Assembly (NCBI GenBank): GCA_001184395.1
Contig: LFLF01000006.1
Location: 1 to 60,268, forward strand
Length of the DNA stretch: 60,268 nt
Origin: Candidatus Paraburkholderia calva
Lineage (GTDB): Bacteria > Pseudomonadota > Gammaproteobacteria > Burkholderiales > Burkholderiaceae
Reading direction: 5' to 3'
Positions within the stretch are counted from its first letter, which is position 1, and every line of letters begins with the position of its first letter. Below are positions 9,172 to 16,918 of the stretch, piece after piece. Made by a program: the position numbers and the translations under genes. The notes under the pieces are model-generated. The model was not told the origin of the DNA, searched no databases, and saw nothing but the letters and a program-made list of their open reading frames with translations.

Positions 9172-9913
9172 ATGATCATCTTGCGCATCACGCTGGCCTC
9201 CTGCAGCAGCATGGACCCGACCCAACTCATGCAGTCCGGGCAACTCGCGACTCAGGCGCTGGCCCTGAACGACGGCGACGTCCGCACGCTCTCCGACAAG
9301 TCCTGTGCGGAACTGGACAAGGAGAACCAGATCACGCCGGCATCGAGCCCGTACACGGTGCGGCTCAACAAAATCTCGAAGCAACTCGGCGACAACATCA
9401 ACGGCGTGCCGGTCAACTACAAGGTCGGTCAACTACAAGGTGTATCTCACGAAGGACGTCAACGCGTGGGCGATGGCCAACGGCTGTGTGCTCGTCTACA
9501 GCGGCCTCATGGACCTGATGAACGACGACGAAGTGCACGGCGTCGTGGGTCACGAGATGGGCCACGTCGCGCTGGGTCACACCAAGCGGGCGATGCAGGT
9601 CGCGTATGCGACATCAGTGGCGCGCTCGGTGGCATCCGCGACGGGCGGCATGGTCGCGAATCTGTCGGCGTCGCAGTTGGGCGACCTGTCCGAGAAGTTC
9701 ATCAACGCGCAGTTCTCGCAATCACAGGAAACGACGGCGGATGACTACTCGTTCGATATGCAGAAGAAGAAGGGCTACGGTCCGAAGGGGCTGGTCACCG
9801 CGTTCCAGAAGCTCGCGACGATCGATGGCGGGCAGTCGGGCATGCTGGATTCGCATCCGTCGTCGCTTTCGCGGACGAAACATATCGAGCAGCGGATCGC
9901 GTCGGGGCAGTGA
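9172..9913 (+). pseudogene. M48-family zinc metalloprotease lipoprotein, broken
   Basis: This was an outer-membrane M48 peptidase resembling LoiP/BepA, which cleave misfolded envelope proteins. The N-terminus is MIILRITLASCSSMDPTQLM: a lipobox (LASC) is present, but only ten residues precede the Cys, too short for an export signal, so the signal region has probably lost codons. After GDNINGVPVNYKV the frame is broken by a 16-bp tandem duplication (9410-9441). The remainder contains the zinc motif HEMGH and the downstream glutamate region (SQSQETTADDYSFDMQKK) and is open to 9913. A weak hairpin (9992-10013) follows. Confidence 0.87.
9410..9441. repeat. 16-bp perfect tandem duplication breaking the M48 protease gene
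   Basis: The unit CGGTCAACTACAAGGT is repeated exactly (9410-9425 and 9426-9441). Removing one copy restores the reading frame from VPVNYKV into YLTKDVNAW. Confidence 0.97.
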
Positions 9914-9991
9914 GCAGGTGATGGATGCGGCGGCGTGGTTGCCGCATCGGTATCTTTACAGGTCCCTTGCTTGTTTGCGAGCATTGATGAG

Positions 9992-10016
9992 AACGGGCGT
10001 GGAACGGCCCGTTTGT
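9992..10016 (+). terminator. weak hairpin terminator after the M48 gene
   Basis: Arms AACGGGC (9992-9998) and GCCCGTT (10007-10013) pair around an 8-base loop and are followed by TGT. The T-tract is short, so termination would be weak. Confidence 0.4.
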
Positions 10017-10107
10017 ACTGCTTGTCTAGCTGAGACGGTGGTTGCCACAATACTCGCCGCGCGAGGCGTCACGGAAACGCAGGGCTTTGGCTATTGCGAT
10101 TACCTGC

Positions 10108-10293
10108 TCAATAATCGGGCACGTTATCAGGCGCGCAAAGATTCATGGATCTCATCGCGATTGCGCCCGGAAGGTTCTCCTTCGGGATCAGGAAAAATGC
10201 TTTCCAGTCGGGTTCATTTACATACACAACATCGCCTTTGCAGCGCATGTGCGCCTGTTTGTTGCGCCTGTCGCACGACGCACCGTCAATCAC
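10108..10293 (-). CDS. 61-residue ORF coupled to the T6SS effector cluster, unknown function
   Basis: I do not recognise this small protein. Its GTG start (10291-10293) overlaps the stop of the preceding membrane-protein gene (GTGATTGA), and it keeps the cluster's orientation. It has no signal peptide or membrane helix. It contains two Cys in the first 20 residues, an aromatic stretch (VVYVNEPDWKAFFLIPKEN) and a Cys near the end. It could be a separate accessory or immunity factor, or the displaced tail of a longer protein. Coding is supported mainly by overlap and a protein-like composition, so confidence is modest. Confidence 0.45.
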   Translation of the reverse strand: MIDGASCDRRNKQAHMRCKGDVVYVNEPDWKAFFLIPKENLPGAIAMRSMNLCAPDNVPDY

Positions 10294-10743
10294 GCATCAT
10301 TGCCATTGCGGTATGAGGTATGACACTGACGATATTTGCCGCGCCCTCCTCGGCCCGGGTGTACGTCTGCACGTCTCGCGTCGCGATTGCCATGTACATA
10401 AAATCGAAGTCGGCAACCACGGGTCGTGCCGCCTGCGCCTGTAGATATCGCGCGTGCAGCTCATGCACATATTGCCCACCGGCCGCGAAGATCGACACTA
10501 TCGCCATGGCAGCCGACACCGTAAGCGTTCGAACCGCTGTCAAGCGTTTGCCACGCGTGAACACAAAGCCAATTGACAGGAACGCGAGCGTACAGCCGAC
10601 TACCGACAGGAAGGCGACACCGAACGAGTGATTCTCGCAGTCGTAACCGCAGCGTGGCACGAACGTAAGAAGAAGCGCTGTGGCAACAACCCCGTTGCAA
10701 AGCCCGATACCCCGAACAGTGCCAGCGACACAAGCCGTTTCAT
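10286..10743 (-). pseudogene. polytopic membrane protein coupled to Tae4, one frameshift; candidate immunity protein
   Basis: This gene begins at ATG 10741-10743, sharing ATGA with the tae4 stop. It starts MKRLVSLALFGVSGFATG; the frame then slips near 10680, and the protein continues as VATALLLTFVPRCGYDCEN, SFGVAFLSVVGCTLAFLSIG and VRTLTVSAAMAIVSIFAAGG. That gives about four hydrophobic segments and a C-terminal hydrophilic tail of about 45 residues (about 155 residues in total). Known Tae4 partners (Tai4) are soluble periplasmic proteins, which this does not resemble. Position directly after the amidase suggests an immunity or accessory role, as an inference. A compensating reading cannot be excluded, but the simplest view is a single-frameshift pseudogene. 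Confidence 0.6.
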
Positions 10744-11325
10744 TGGATCTCCCAAAAACGAATCTGCTTTGACAGGCCCAAATCTGAATACCACCAGGTT
10801 GACGCTACGCCTATGCGGAAGCATAGGAAAGAAGAAAGCCGCCCGTCAGAGCGCGGCCATTCCATAAATCAATATGCCCTTCGCTTGCACTATCGGCGCT
10901 CTCGCCATCGCGAGTCCAGTAGTGCGAGAAATGGATAATTCCCGTGCGACCTTTGACCTTTGCTTGCCAATCGGGACTAGTTACGTCTTCGGTTTTTGGT
11001 AATCCTGCGAAGGGTTGCAGTTCAAGCCACTGGCTCATTTCATCAGCCCTTGTTGCTGTAAGTTTGCCGTCAAGGATTATGCGACCCATGGTTGACTGGC
11101 CCGAAGAAGGCCGCACCAGCTTGGAAGAAAACGACTTCATTCCAATGCCGACACGATGAAGGGTAACGCTCATGCGAATGGCGCATTGATTCTCGTATGC
11201 CGGGTTGTCGTATGGGTTGCCGGATAGTTCGCCCAAAGCTCCGCGAACGTTACGGCTTTTAGCGGCACTTCCTTGATTGACCCCGGCGTATGGTTTGTTT
11301 TTACAACGGTTTTATTATTCGGCAT
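10740..11325 (-). pseudogene. tae4: type VI secretion amidase effector Tae4, broken
   Basis: Tae4 effectors are NlpC/P60-type amidases that cut peptidoglycan cross-links in rival cells. The start is ATG 11323-11325 (MPNNKTVVKT), with GGA upstream and an 11-base overlap with the PAAR stop. Then comes VTFAELWANYP, and after a frameshift near 11230 NPYDNPAYENQCAIRMSVTL, which holds the catalytic Cys. GHIDLWNG, the catalytic His motif, lies near 10870. A second frameshift near 10845 puts the end (FRIGVASTWWYSDLGLSK, then QIRFWEIQ) in a third frame, stopping at 10740-10742. The reconstructed length of about 194 residues fits the family. Both catalytic residues survive; only the frame is lost. Confidence 0.85.
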
Positions 11326-11925
11326 TATCCCATCCTTCATGGCTCAGCGCTTCTTCACCCCAATGAATCGCGTAGGTATCTGCGCCATCGGTATAGATGC
11401 GAAGCAGGAGACGCGTACTATCGGTACGGCCACGTACGACTTTCCCGTCCGCGGTTTCAATCAGGTATGGATAGCCGTAGAGAACGGCGCTAGACGCAGT
11501 GGCGCGCACTTGCTCGTCAAACCGTGCGATCAGCCGCCACGTCGTGCGAGCAGGCTAACGGAGCGCCGCCGTACGCCGTCGTGCGAGAACCGACTACCCC
11601 GAGGCTCTCGGCCAAATCGTCGTACCACGCTTCTCCCGCAAGCCTGGCGGCGATACGTGGATGTTCAGGATAGCCGGATATAACGAGGTCCCGGTCCAAA
11701 GCGATTTCGCTTATGCCCAGCGTCATGCGGCGCGGGCCACCCTCCTTGGTGATGTAGCCAGTCGTCTTGCAGACCGGACAATAGGCTTCTCCATTGATAA
11801 GCGCAGCCGACGGATAAGCGCAGCCGACGCCCCGCTTCGCCCAACGTGAACATCATCCCGTTGTAGGAGCAGATTTCGCCATCGTTGTCGAGTTTGTCGC
11901 CGACAACCGCCAATCGGCACATCAT
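11315..11925 (-). pseudogene. PAAR-domain T6SS spike protein, broken
   Basis: PAAR proteins cap the VgrG spike and carry effectors. The reading begins MMCRLAVVGDKLDNDGEI and continues CSYNGMMFTLGEAG. A 17-bp tandem duplication (11796-11829) then shifts the frame before EAYCPVCKTTGYITKEGGPR and RMTLGISEIALDRDLVISGY, which are typical of Burkholderia PAAR proteins. Another frameshift near 11530 precedes the C-terminal domain (RFDEQVRATASSAVLYGYPY, LIETADGKVVRGRTDSTRLL), which ends at 11315. A better-placed ATG with a GGAG site exists at about 11970 (MPKIKHCEIDSRGRL), out of frame with the rest, and may be the original start. Confidence 0.82.
11796..11829. repeat. 17-bp perfect tandem duplication breaking the PAAR gene
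   Basis: The unit GATAAGCGCAGCCGACG lies at 11796-11812 and again at 11813-11829. The 17-base gain accounts for a frame switch in the PAAR protein. Confidence 0.97.
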
Positions 11926-12413
11926 AAGCGGCCTCGGCTATCTATTTCGCAATGCTTGATTTTTGGCATATATCTCCGGCTCCTGAAAATGGCACCACTT
12001 GATTTAGTGGGTAGCTGCCAGCATAAGAGCGCATCAGAGAAGCGCAACGGGACGCAAATTCGCGAAGTCCGGCGCGTGGTTGCGCTGGAACGGGCATGGC
12101 GGCCTGGCGCGATAAGAACCCGTAGCGGCTGCGCATTGCATGCGTGCTATCACATACACGCCCGATGGTAACGGCGCGCTGCCCTTGTTCGTCGATGGGT
12201 GAACTTTGGCAGGAGACCGCGACGGTTGCCGGTTTGCTTCAATCGCCCGGTCTGCCAGCCTGGCAGTGTCCTGCTCCCGGTTTCATACAGGAGCGTTCAA
12301 TGGGCCTAACTCAGTCAAACAGAAGAATGTCAGCGCTGAGAACAACCGAGCCAGGCAAGTCGGCGCTCGCCAATGGGCAAATCGACGGGCCAATCGATGA
12401 GCCCCAAAAGCAA
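11926..12413. other. unassigned stretch upstream of the PAAR gene
   Basis: About 490 bases without a recognisable gene. On the minus strand an open frame reaches 11942 and ends QVVPFSGAGDICQKSSIAK, directly before a GGAG ribosome site. It may be the tail of a lost upstream T6SS gene, for example an adaptor or vgrG-linked protein, but I cannot identify it. The side next to tRNA-Ser shows no coding signal. A tRNA-adjacent position is typical for integrated islands, although no attachment-site repeat was found. Confidence 0.4.
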
Positions 12414-12445
12414 AAGTCCCGTAAGTCTTTGAACTTACGGGACTT
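12414..12445 (-). terminator. strong terminator of tRNA-Ser
   Basis: Perfect 13-base arms (12414-12426 and 12433-12445, core AGTCCCGTAAGT) enclose a six-base loop. Read on the minus strand the stem is followed by TTGCTTTTGG. It stands about a dozen bases downstream of the tRNA 3' end. Confidence 0.9.
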
Positions 12446-12457
12446 CCTTCCTACTAT

Positions 12458-12550
12458 TGGCGGAGACGGAGGGATTCGAACCCTCGATCCAGTTTTTAGC
12501 CAGATGCTCCCTTAGCAGGGGAGTGCCTTCGACCTCTCGGCCACGTCTCC
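12458..12550 (-). tRNA. serX: tRNA-Ser (anticodon GCU)
   Basis: A 93-base class II tRNA with encoded CCA. The acceptor arms GGAGACG (12544-12550) and CGTCTCC (12462-12468) pair. The anticodon stem CTCCC/GGGAG presents loop CTGCTAA, giving anticodon GCU, which reads AGC/AGU codons. A long variable arm (GCATCTGG...CTGGATC region) identifies serine. The T arm contains GGTTCGAATCC. It appears fully functional. Confidence 0.96.
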
Positions 12551-12700
12551 CAAACTTTTCGCCGCACCGGGAATGCAGTGCAACGGGCTCGAGATAATAG
12601 CGTGTTAGCAGGCATCGGTCAAATTCGCATGACGATTTTTTGCCAGTCTTTTGCCTAGCGTGCGAACCCCGACTCGCCACGCTTTGACGGCCCGCGAGCC

Positions 12701-12734
12701 GTCACACGCATGTCACAGTCACACGCATGTCACA
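12701..12734. repeat. 17-bp perfect tandem duplication across the lysC stop
   Basis: The unit GTCACACGCATGTCACA is present at 12701-12717 and 12718-12734. The lysC stop codon (12730-12732) lies in the second copy; the duplicated copy is downstream of the stop on the coding strand, so the protein is unaffected. Confidence 0.95.
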
Positions 12735-13989
12735 TCGACGCAGCGCAATCCAGCTCGAACGCCTTGTGCAGCGCGCGCACCGCGAGTTCCGTGTACTTCT
12801 CGTCGATCAGCACGGAAATCTTGATTTCGGAGGTCGAGATCATCTGGATGTTGATGCCCTCTTCCGACAGCGTGCGGAACATCGTGCTCGCGATACCGAC
12901 GTGCGAACGCATCCCCACGCCGACCACCGAAACCTTCGACACCTTCGGATCGCCCAGCACGGTTTCGGCCTGCACGTGACCCTTCACCGTGTTGTTGAGG
13001 ATCTCGAGCGCGCGATGGTAGTCGCCGCGGCCGACCGTGAACGTAAAGTCGGTCTTGCCGTTCACGCTCTGGTTCTGAATGATCATGTCGATGTCGATGT
13101 TCGCATCGGCGACCGGACCGAGAATCTGATACGCGACGCCCGGCTTGTCGGGCACGCCCATCACCGCGATGCGCGCTTCGTCGCGCTGGAACGCGATGCC
13201 AGAAATCACTGCTTTTTCCATGTTCTCGTCTTCTTCAAAAGTAACCAGGGTGCCGGAGTACATCTCGGTTTCCAGCGGCATCAGCGGGTCGGTCAGGCTG
13301 GAGAGCACACGCGTCTTCACCTTATACTTGCCGGCGAATTCCACCGAGCGGATCTGCAGCACTTTCGAGCCGAGGCTCGCCATTTCCAGCATTTCCTCGA
13401 AGGTCACACGGTCCAGCCGGCGCGCTTCTTCGACCACGCGCGGATCGGTCGTGTACACGCCGTCCACGTCGGTATAGATGAAGCATTCGTCCGCTTTCAA
13501 CGCCGCCGCGATGGCAACCGCCGAGGTGTCCGAGCCGCCGCGGCCGAGCGTGGCGATATGACCTTCCGAATCGACGCCCTGAAAGCCCGTGATGACCACG
13601 ACCTTGCCTTCGTCGAGATCTTTCAGCACGCGCGAGCCGTCGATCTCGCTTATGCGCGCCTTGGTGAAGGCGCTGTCCGTCTTGATCGGCACTTGCCAGC
13701 CGGCGTAGCTCACGGCTTCGAAGCCTTCCGCATGCAGCGCGATGGCGAGCAGCCCGACGCTCACCTGTTCGCCGGTGGAGGCAATCATGTCGAGTTCGCG
13801 CGGATCCGGGTCCGCCTTGATGTCTTTCGCGAGACACAGGAGGCGGTTGGTTTCGCCGGACATCGCCGAGGGCACGACGACCAGCTTGTGCCCTGCCCGA
13901 TGCCATTTGGCGACGCGCTTGGCGACGTTCTTGATGCGCTCGACCGAGCCCACTGAGGTGCCACCGTATTTGTGTACGATAAGTGCCAT
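12730..13989 (-). CDS. lysC: aspartate kinase
   Basis: LysC phosphorylates L-aspartate, the first step towards lysine, diaminopimelate, threonine and methionine. The start is ATG 13987-13989, giving 419 residues; longer upstream reading has no support. The kinase motif KYGGTSVGSVERIK is at residues 8-21, with TGFQG and TLGRGGSDTSAVAIA in the catalytic domain and STGEQVS between them. The C-terminal third holds two ACT domains (from about residue 265; NIDIDMIIQNQS and VVGVGMRSHVGIAS) that sense lysine and threonine. It is intact and works with dapA (36358-37263). A 334-base leader separates it from tilS. Confidence 0.96.
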   Translation of the reverse strand: MALIVHKYGGTSVGSVERIKNVAKRVAKWHRAGHKLVVVPSAMSGETNRLLCLAKDIKADPDPRELDMIASTGEQVSVGLLAIALHAEGFEAVSYAGWQVPIKTDSAFTKARISEIDGSRVLKDLDEGKVVVITGFQGVDSEGHIATLGRGGSDTSAVAIAAALKADECFIYTDVDGVYTTDPRVVEEARRLDRVTFEEMLEMASLGSKVLQIRSVEFAGKYKVKTRVLSSLTDPLMPLETEMYSGTLVTFEEDENMEKAVISGIAFQRDEARIAVMGVPDKPGVAYQILGPVADANIDIDMIIQNQSVNGKTDFTFTVGRGDYHRALEILNNTVKGHVQAETVLGDPKVSKVSVVGVGMRSHVGIASTMFRTLSEEGINIQMISTSEIKISVLIDEKYTELAVRALHKAFELDCAASM

Positions 13990-14323
13990 TGTCGTTCTTG
14001 AACTGGAGGGAAAACCGCGCAACGCGCGTAAAAGCGGTGAGCTTGTGCACTAGCTGCGCCGTGCCCAGTTGCTTCGGTAGGAGTGGTGAAGCCCACAACG
14101 GAACGCAAAGTCGCCGCACGCCAGGGTTGCGTACGAAAGCGGTTGCGTACGAAAGCGTGTTTGCGGGCCAAATTCGCGTCTTTTGAACGGAGATGCCGCG
14201 CAAAACCGCTTGCGCGAAAGCTGGTTAGAGTACGCGATCGGGGCTGAAATTACAAGATGAAGCCGGTATGACGGACATTTTATCGACCCATGTCCGCGCT
14301 GCTGATCCCGCTCTCCACTCACA
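13990..14323. other. lysC-tilS intergenic region, no gene
   Basis: Some 334 bases without a coding signal on either strand. The region should contain the lysC promoter (minus), but no strong box was picked out. It includes a 16-bp tandem duplication (14125-14156) and several TTGCG repeats. No known riboswitch fold was recognised. Confidence 0.5.
14125..14156. repeat. 16-bp perfect tandem duplication upstream of lysC
   Basis: The unit GGTTGCGTACGAAAGC occurs at 14125-14140 and 14141-14156. It lies about 135-170 bases before the lysC start, in non-coding DNA. Confidence 0.96.
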
Positions 14324-15751
14324 TCAGGCCAACAGCAGATCCGGCCGCCAGACGATCTTGCGCAGCGGCCCGTGCGCCGTGCGCGGCGCGGCTTCCCGGT
14401 TCACACCGATCAGCGGCACGAACAACAGCGCCTCACCCGCGAACAGCAAGGGCACATCGCGCTTCCACGCGGGCACGCCGCGCTCCTGAAAGAGGTTCTT
14501 CAACGTGCGGCTCGGCGCTTCGGCGATCACGCGCATGCGCTTGCCGCCCAGCCGCGCGCGCGCGACGAGCGGCGCCGCGCGCAGCACGCCCTCGCCCACC
14601 ACGTCGTGCGACGGCACATCGGCCACTTCGAACACGAACGAGCCGCGCCATTGCGGCAACCGCCAGACTTCCTCTCCCTGCCAGAGCAGTTCACCCGGCG
14701 CCCTCCGCGTGGCCGCCGCGCCGTCGTGATCGGGAGTGTCGGCGCTATCGCCCGGATCCCAGAACAGCACGTTGCGATACACCCGCAACGCATACCCCGC
14801 GTGATCGACGCGCAAGCCGTGGCCGTCGTGCGTCGCGGCGGAATCGCGCAACTGGCGCAGCATGTCCGCGATTCGCGCGGTCGAGGCTGCCTGCAAGCCG
14901 CGCGCGCGAATCCAGAAACGCAGCAGATTAGTCGCGCGTTCGTCGTCGTGCGCAAGCAGCGCGTCGAGCCGCAACGCGCCGTCTTCGTCGTCGCTGTGTG
15001 CGGCGTCGAGATCGATGCGCGCGAGATCGTCTAGCAGCTTTTGCGCCGATGCCGCGTGCGAGGCCGTGCGCGCCAGTGCATCGCGAAAGCCGGGAAAATG
15101 CACCGCGAGAACAGGCAGCACGTCATGACGCAACGCGTTGCGCGAGTAGCGCGTATCCGCATTCGATTCGTCGTCGATCCAGCTCAAATCGCGTTCGTAC
15201 GCGTACTGCTCCAGTTGCGCGCACAGCAAGCGCAGGAGCGGACGCAAACGCGGCGCGTCGCCGTCCTCGCGATGCGACGCCATCGCCGCGAGGCCGGCCA
15301 CACCCGCGCCGCGCAGCAGTTGCAACAGCACCGTTTCGGCCTGATCGTCCACGTGATGCGCGATCAACAGCGCCCCCGCGCCGTGCTCCTCGCACAGTTC
15401 GTCGAGCGTGCGATACCGTGCATCGCGGGCAGCGGCTTCGAGACTTTCCCCGCCCGCGCGCACGACATCGACATGCCGCTCGGCGAAGCGCACATCGAGC
15501 GACGCGGCGAACGAATCGCAATGCGCGGCCCATGCGCTCGCATTCGGGCTCAGGCCATGATGAATATGGAAAGCGACCACGCGATCCGCGCCGAAGCAGC
15601 GCACGGCGGCATCGAGCAGCACGGTCGAGTCGAGTCCGCCGCTCAGGGCGACGGCCAGCAACGCATCGGGAGAAAGTTCGGCATCCGAAACCGACGCGCG
15701 CAGCGCCTCGAAGACGAGGCGGCCGGCGGGAGTTTCGTTGTCCGATGTCAC
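14324..15751 (-). CDS. tilS: tRNA(Ile)-lysidine synthase
   Basis: TilS converts cytidine-34 of the CAU-anticodon tRNA-Ile to lysidine using ATP and lysine, so the tRNA reads AUA. The protein has 475 residues. The PP-loop motif SGGLDS lies at residues 37-42, and LLIAHHVDDQAETVLLQLLR is the second ATPase-domain signature. The C-terminal domain (from about residue 370) includes KRMRVIAEAPSRTLKNLFQE, the usual substrate-binding block. It sits between accA and lysC as in other Burkholderia. The gene is essential in most bacteria and appears intact. Confidence 0.95.
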   Translation of the reverse strand: MTSDNETPAGRLVFEALRASVSDAELSPDALLAVALSGGLDSTVLLDAAVRCFGADRVVAFHIHHGLSPNASAWAAHCDSFAASLDVRFAERHVDVVRAGGESLEAAARDARYRTLDELCEEHGAGALLIAHHVDDQAETVLLQLLRGAGVAGLAAMASHREDGDAPRLRPLLRLLCAQLEQYAYERDLSWIDDESNADTRYSRNALRHDVLPVLAVHFPGFRDALARTASHAASAQKLLDDLARIDLDAAHSDDEDGALRLDALLAHDDERATNLLRFWIRARGLQAASTARIADMLRQLRDSAATHDGHGLRVDHAGYALRVYRNVLFWDPGDSADTPDHDGAAATRRAPGELLWQGEEVWRLPQWRGSFVFEVADVPSHDVVGEGVLRAAPLVARARLGGKRMRVIAEAPSRTLKNLFQERGVPAWKRDVPLLFAGEALLFVPLIGVNREAAPRTAHGPLRKIVWRPDLLLA

Positions 15752-15795
15752 GAGAAGTCGTTATGGAGAGAAAACACGAAGAAGGCGCAGAGCGC

Positions 15796-16767
15796 TTACG
15801 CGCCCGGTATCGATTCCTTGTACTTGCCGTACGCCATCAGCTTTTCGAAACGGCGTTCGCGCAGATCCTTCGAACTCATGCTCTGGAACTGACGCAGCGA
15901 ATCCGCAAGCGAGCGGCGCAGCAGTGCGGTCATGCCCTTCGGATCGCGATGCGCACCGCCGAGCGGTTCGTTCACGATCTTGTCGATGAGACCGAGCGCC
16001 TTCAGGCGATGCGCGGTGAGACCGAGCGCTTCCGCCGCTTCCGGCGCCTTCGCCGCGCTCTTCCACAGGATCGACGCGCAGCCTTCCGGCGAGATGACCG
16101 AGTAGGTGGAGAATTGCAGCATCATAACCGTATCGGCGACGGCAATGGCGAGCGCGCCGCCCGAACCACCCTCGCCGATGATGGTCGTGATGATCGGCGT
16201 CTTGAGTTCCGCCATCACATACAGATTGCGGCCAATGGCTTCCGACTGGCCGCGCTCTTCCGCGCCGATGCCCGGATACGCGCCCGGCGTATCGACGAAC
16301 GTGAAAATCGGCATAGAAAATTTCTCGGCCAGACGCATGAGGCGCTCGGCCTTGCGATAGCCTTCGGGGCGCGGCATGCCGAAATTGCGCAGCGCGCGCT
16401 CCTTGGTGTCATGGCCTTTCTGATGACCGATCACCATGCACGGCTGGCCGTTGAAGCGCGCAAAGCCGCCGACAATCGCGAGGTCGTCCGCGAAAGAGCG
16501 GTCGCCGTGCAATTCGTGGAAATCGGTGAAAAGTTCGTTGACGTAGTCGAGCGTGTAAGGACGCTGCGGATGACGCGCGATTTGCGACACCTGCAAGGGC
16601 GACAGGTTCTGGTACAGATCCTTCGTCAGCTGCTGGCTCTTTTTCGATAGCCGCTCGATTTCTTCCGAAATATCGACGGCCGAGTCGTCCTGAACGAAGC
16701 GGAGTTCTTCGATCTTCGCTTCGAGTTCAGCGATCGGCTGCTCGAAATCCAGAAACGTGGTCTTCAT
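15796..16767 (-). CDS. accA: acetyl-CoA carboxylase carboxyltransferase subunit alpha
   Basis: With AccD this subunit transfers carboxyl from biotin to acetyl-CoA, committing carbon to fatty-acid synthesis. It has 323 residues, the usual length, and starts [20 protein letters not shown]. Family blocks include [39 protein letters not shown] and [16 protein letters not shown], the last forming the oxyanion hole. It is the first gene of the accA-tilS-lysC group, and a promoter-like palindrome lies 75 bases upstream. No damage is seen. Confidence 0.97.
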   Translation of the reverse strand: MKTTFLDFEQPIAELEAKIEELRFVQDDSAVDISEEIERLSKKSQQLTKDLYQNLSPLQVSQIARHPQRPYTLDYVNELFTDFHELHGDRSFADDLAIVGGFARFNGQPCMVIGHQKGHDTKERALRNFGMPRPEGYRKAERLMRLAEKFSMPIFTFVDTPGAYPGIGAEERGQSEAIGRNLYVMAELKTPIITTIIGEGGSGGALAIAVADTVMMLQFSTYSVISPEGCASILWKSAAKAPEAAEALGLTAHRLKALGLIDKIVNEPLGGAHRDPKGMTALLRRSLADSLRQFQSMSSKDLRERRFEKLMAYGKYKESIPGA

Positions 16768-16841
16768 GTGTTCGAGTCCTGAAACATCGGGCAGGGCGTA
16801 TTCTAACCGCGCCCGCCCCTGATAACTGCGCGCGGAAGCTA

Positions 16842-16856
16842 TTGATTATAAATCAA
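16842..16856 (-). promoter_or_regulatory. palindrome with embedded -10 box upstream of accA
   Basis: TTGATT-ATA-AATCAA is a perfect inverted repeat with 6-base arms. Read on the minus strand it contains TATAAT, about 75 bases before the accA start. A protein bound here would block the promoter. No clear -35 box was found, so this is a candidate only. Confidence 0.4.
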
Positions 16857-16918
16857 CGATAGTTCTTGATCGGCCGCGCGGCATTCAACGGTCGGATCAA
16901 TCGCCTCGATACCGTCCC

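Noticed and set aside
12701-12734. CRISPR array or attachment site at the 17-bp repeat near tRNA-Ser
   Set aside because: There are only two copies, directly adjacent with no spacer, and it is unrelated to the tRNA sequence. It matches the other tandem microduplications.
12727-13956. Plus-strand ORF of 409 codons opposite lysC
   Set aside because: It is the antisense frame of an intact, well-conserved aspartate kinase. Such shadows also appear opposite accA, trpS, eno and pyrG.
13990-14323. Lysine riboswitch in the lysC leader
   Set aside because: No conserved L-box core or multi-helix layout was seen, and this class is not known from Burkholderia lysC.
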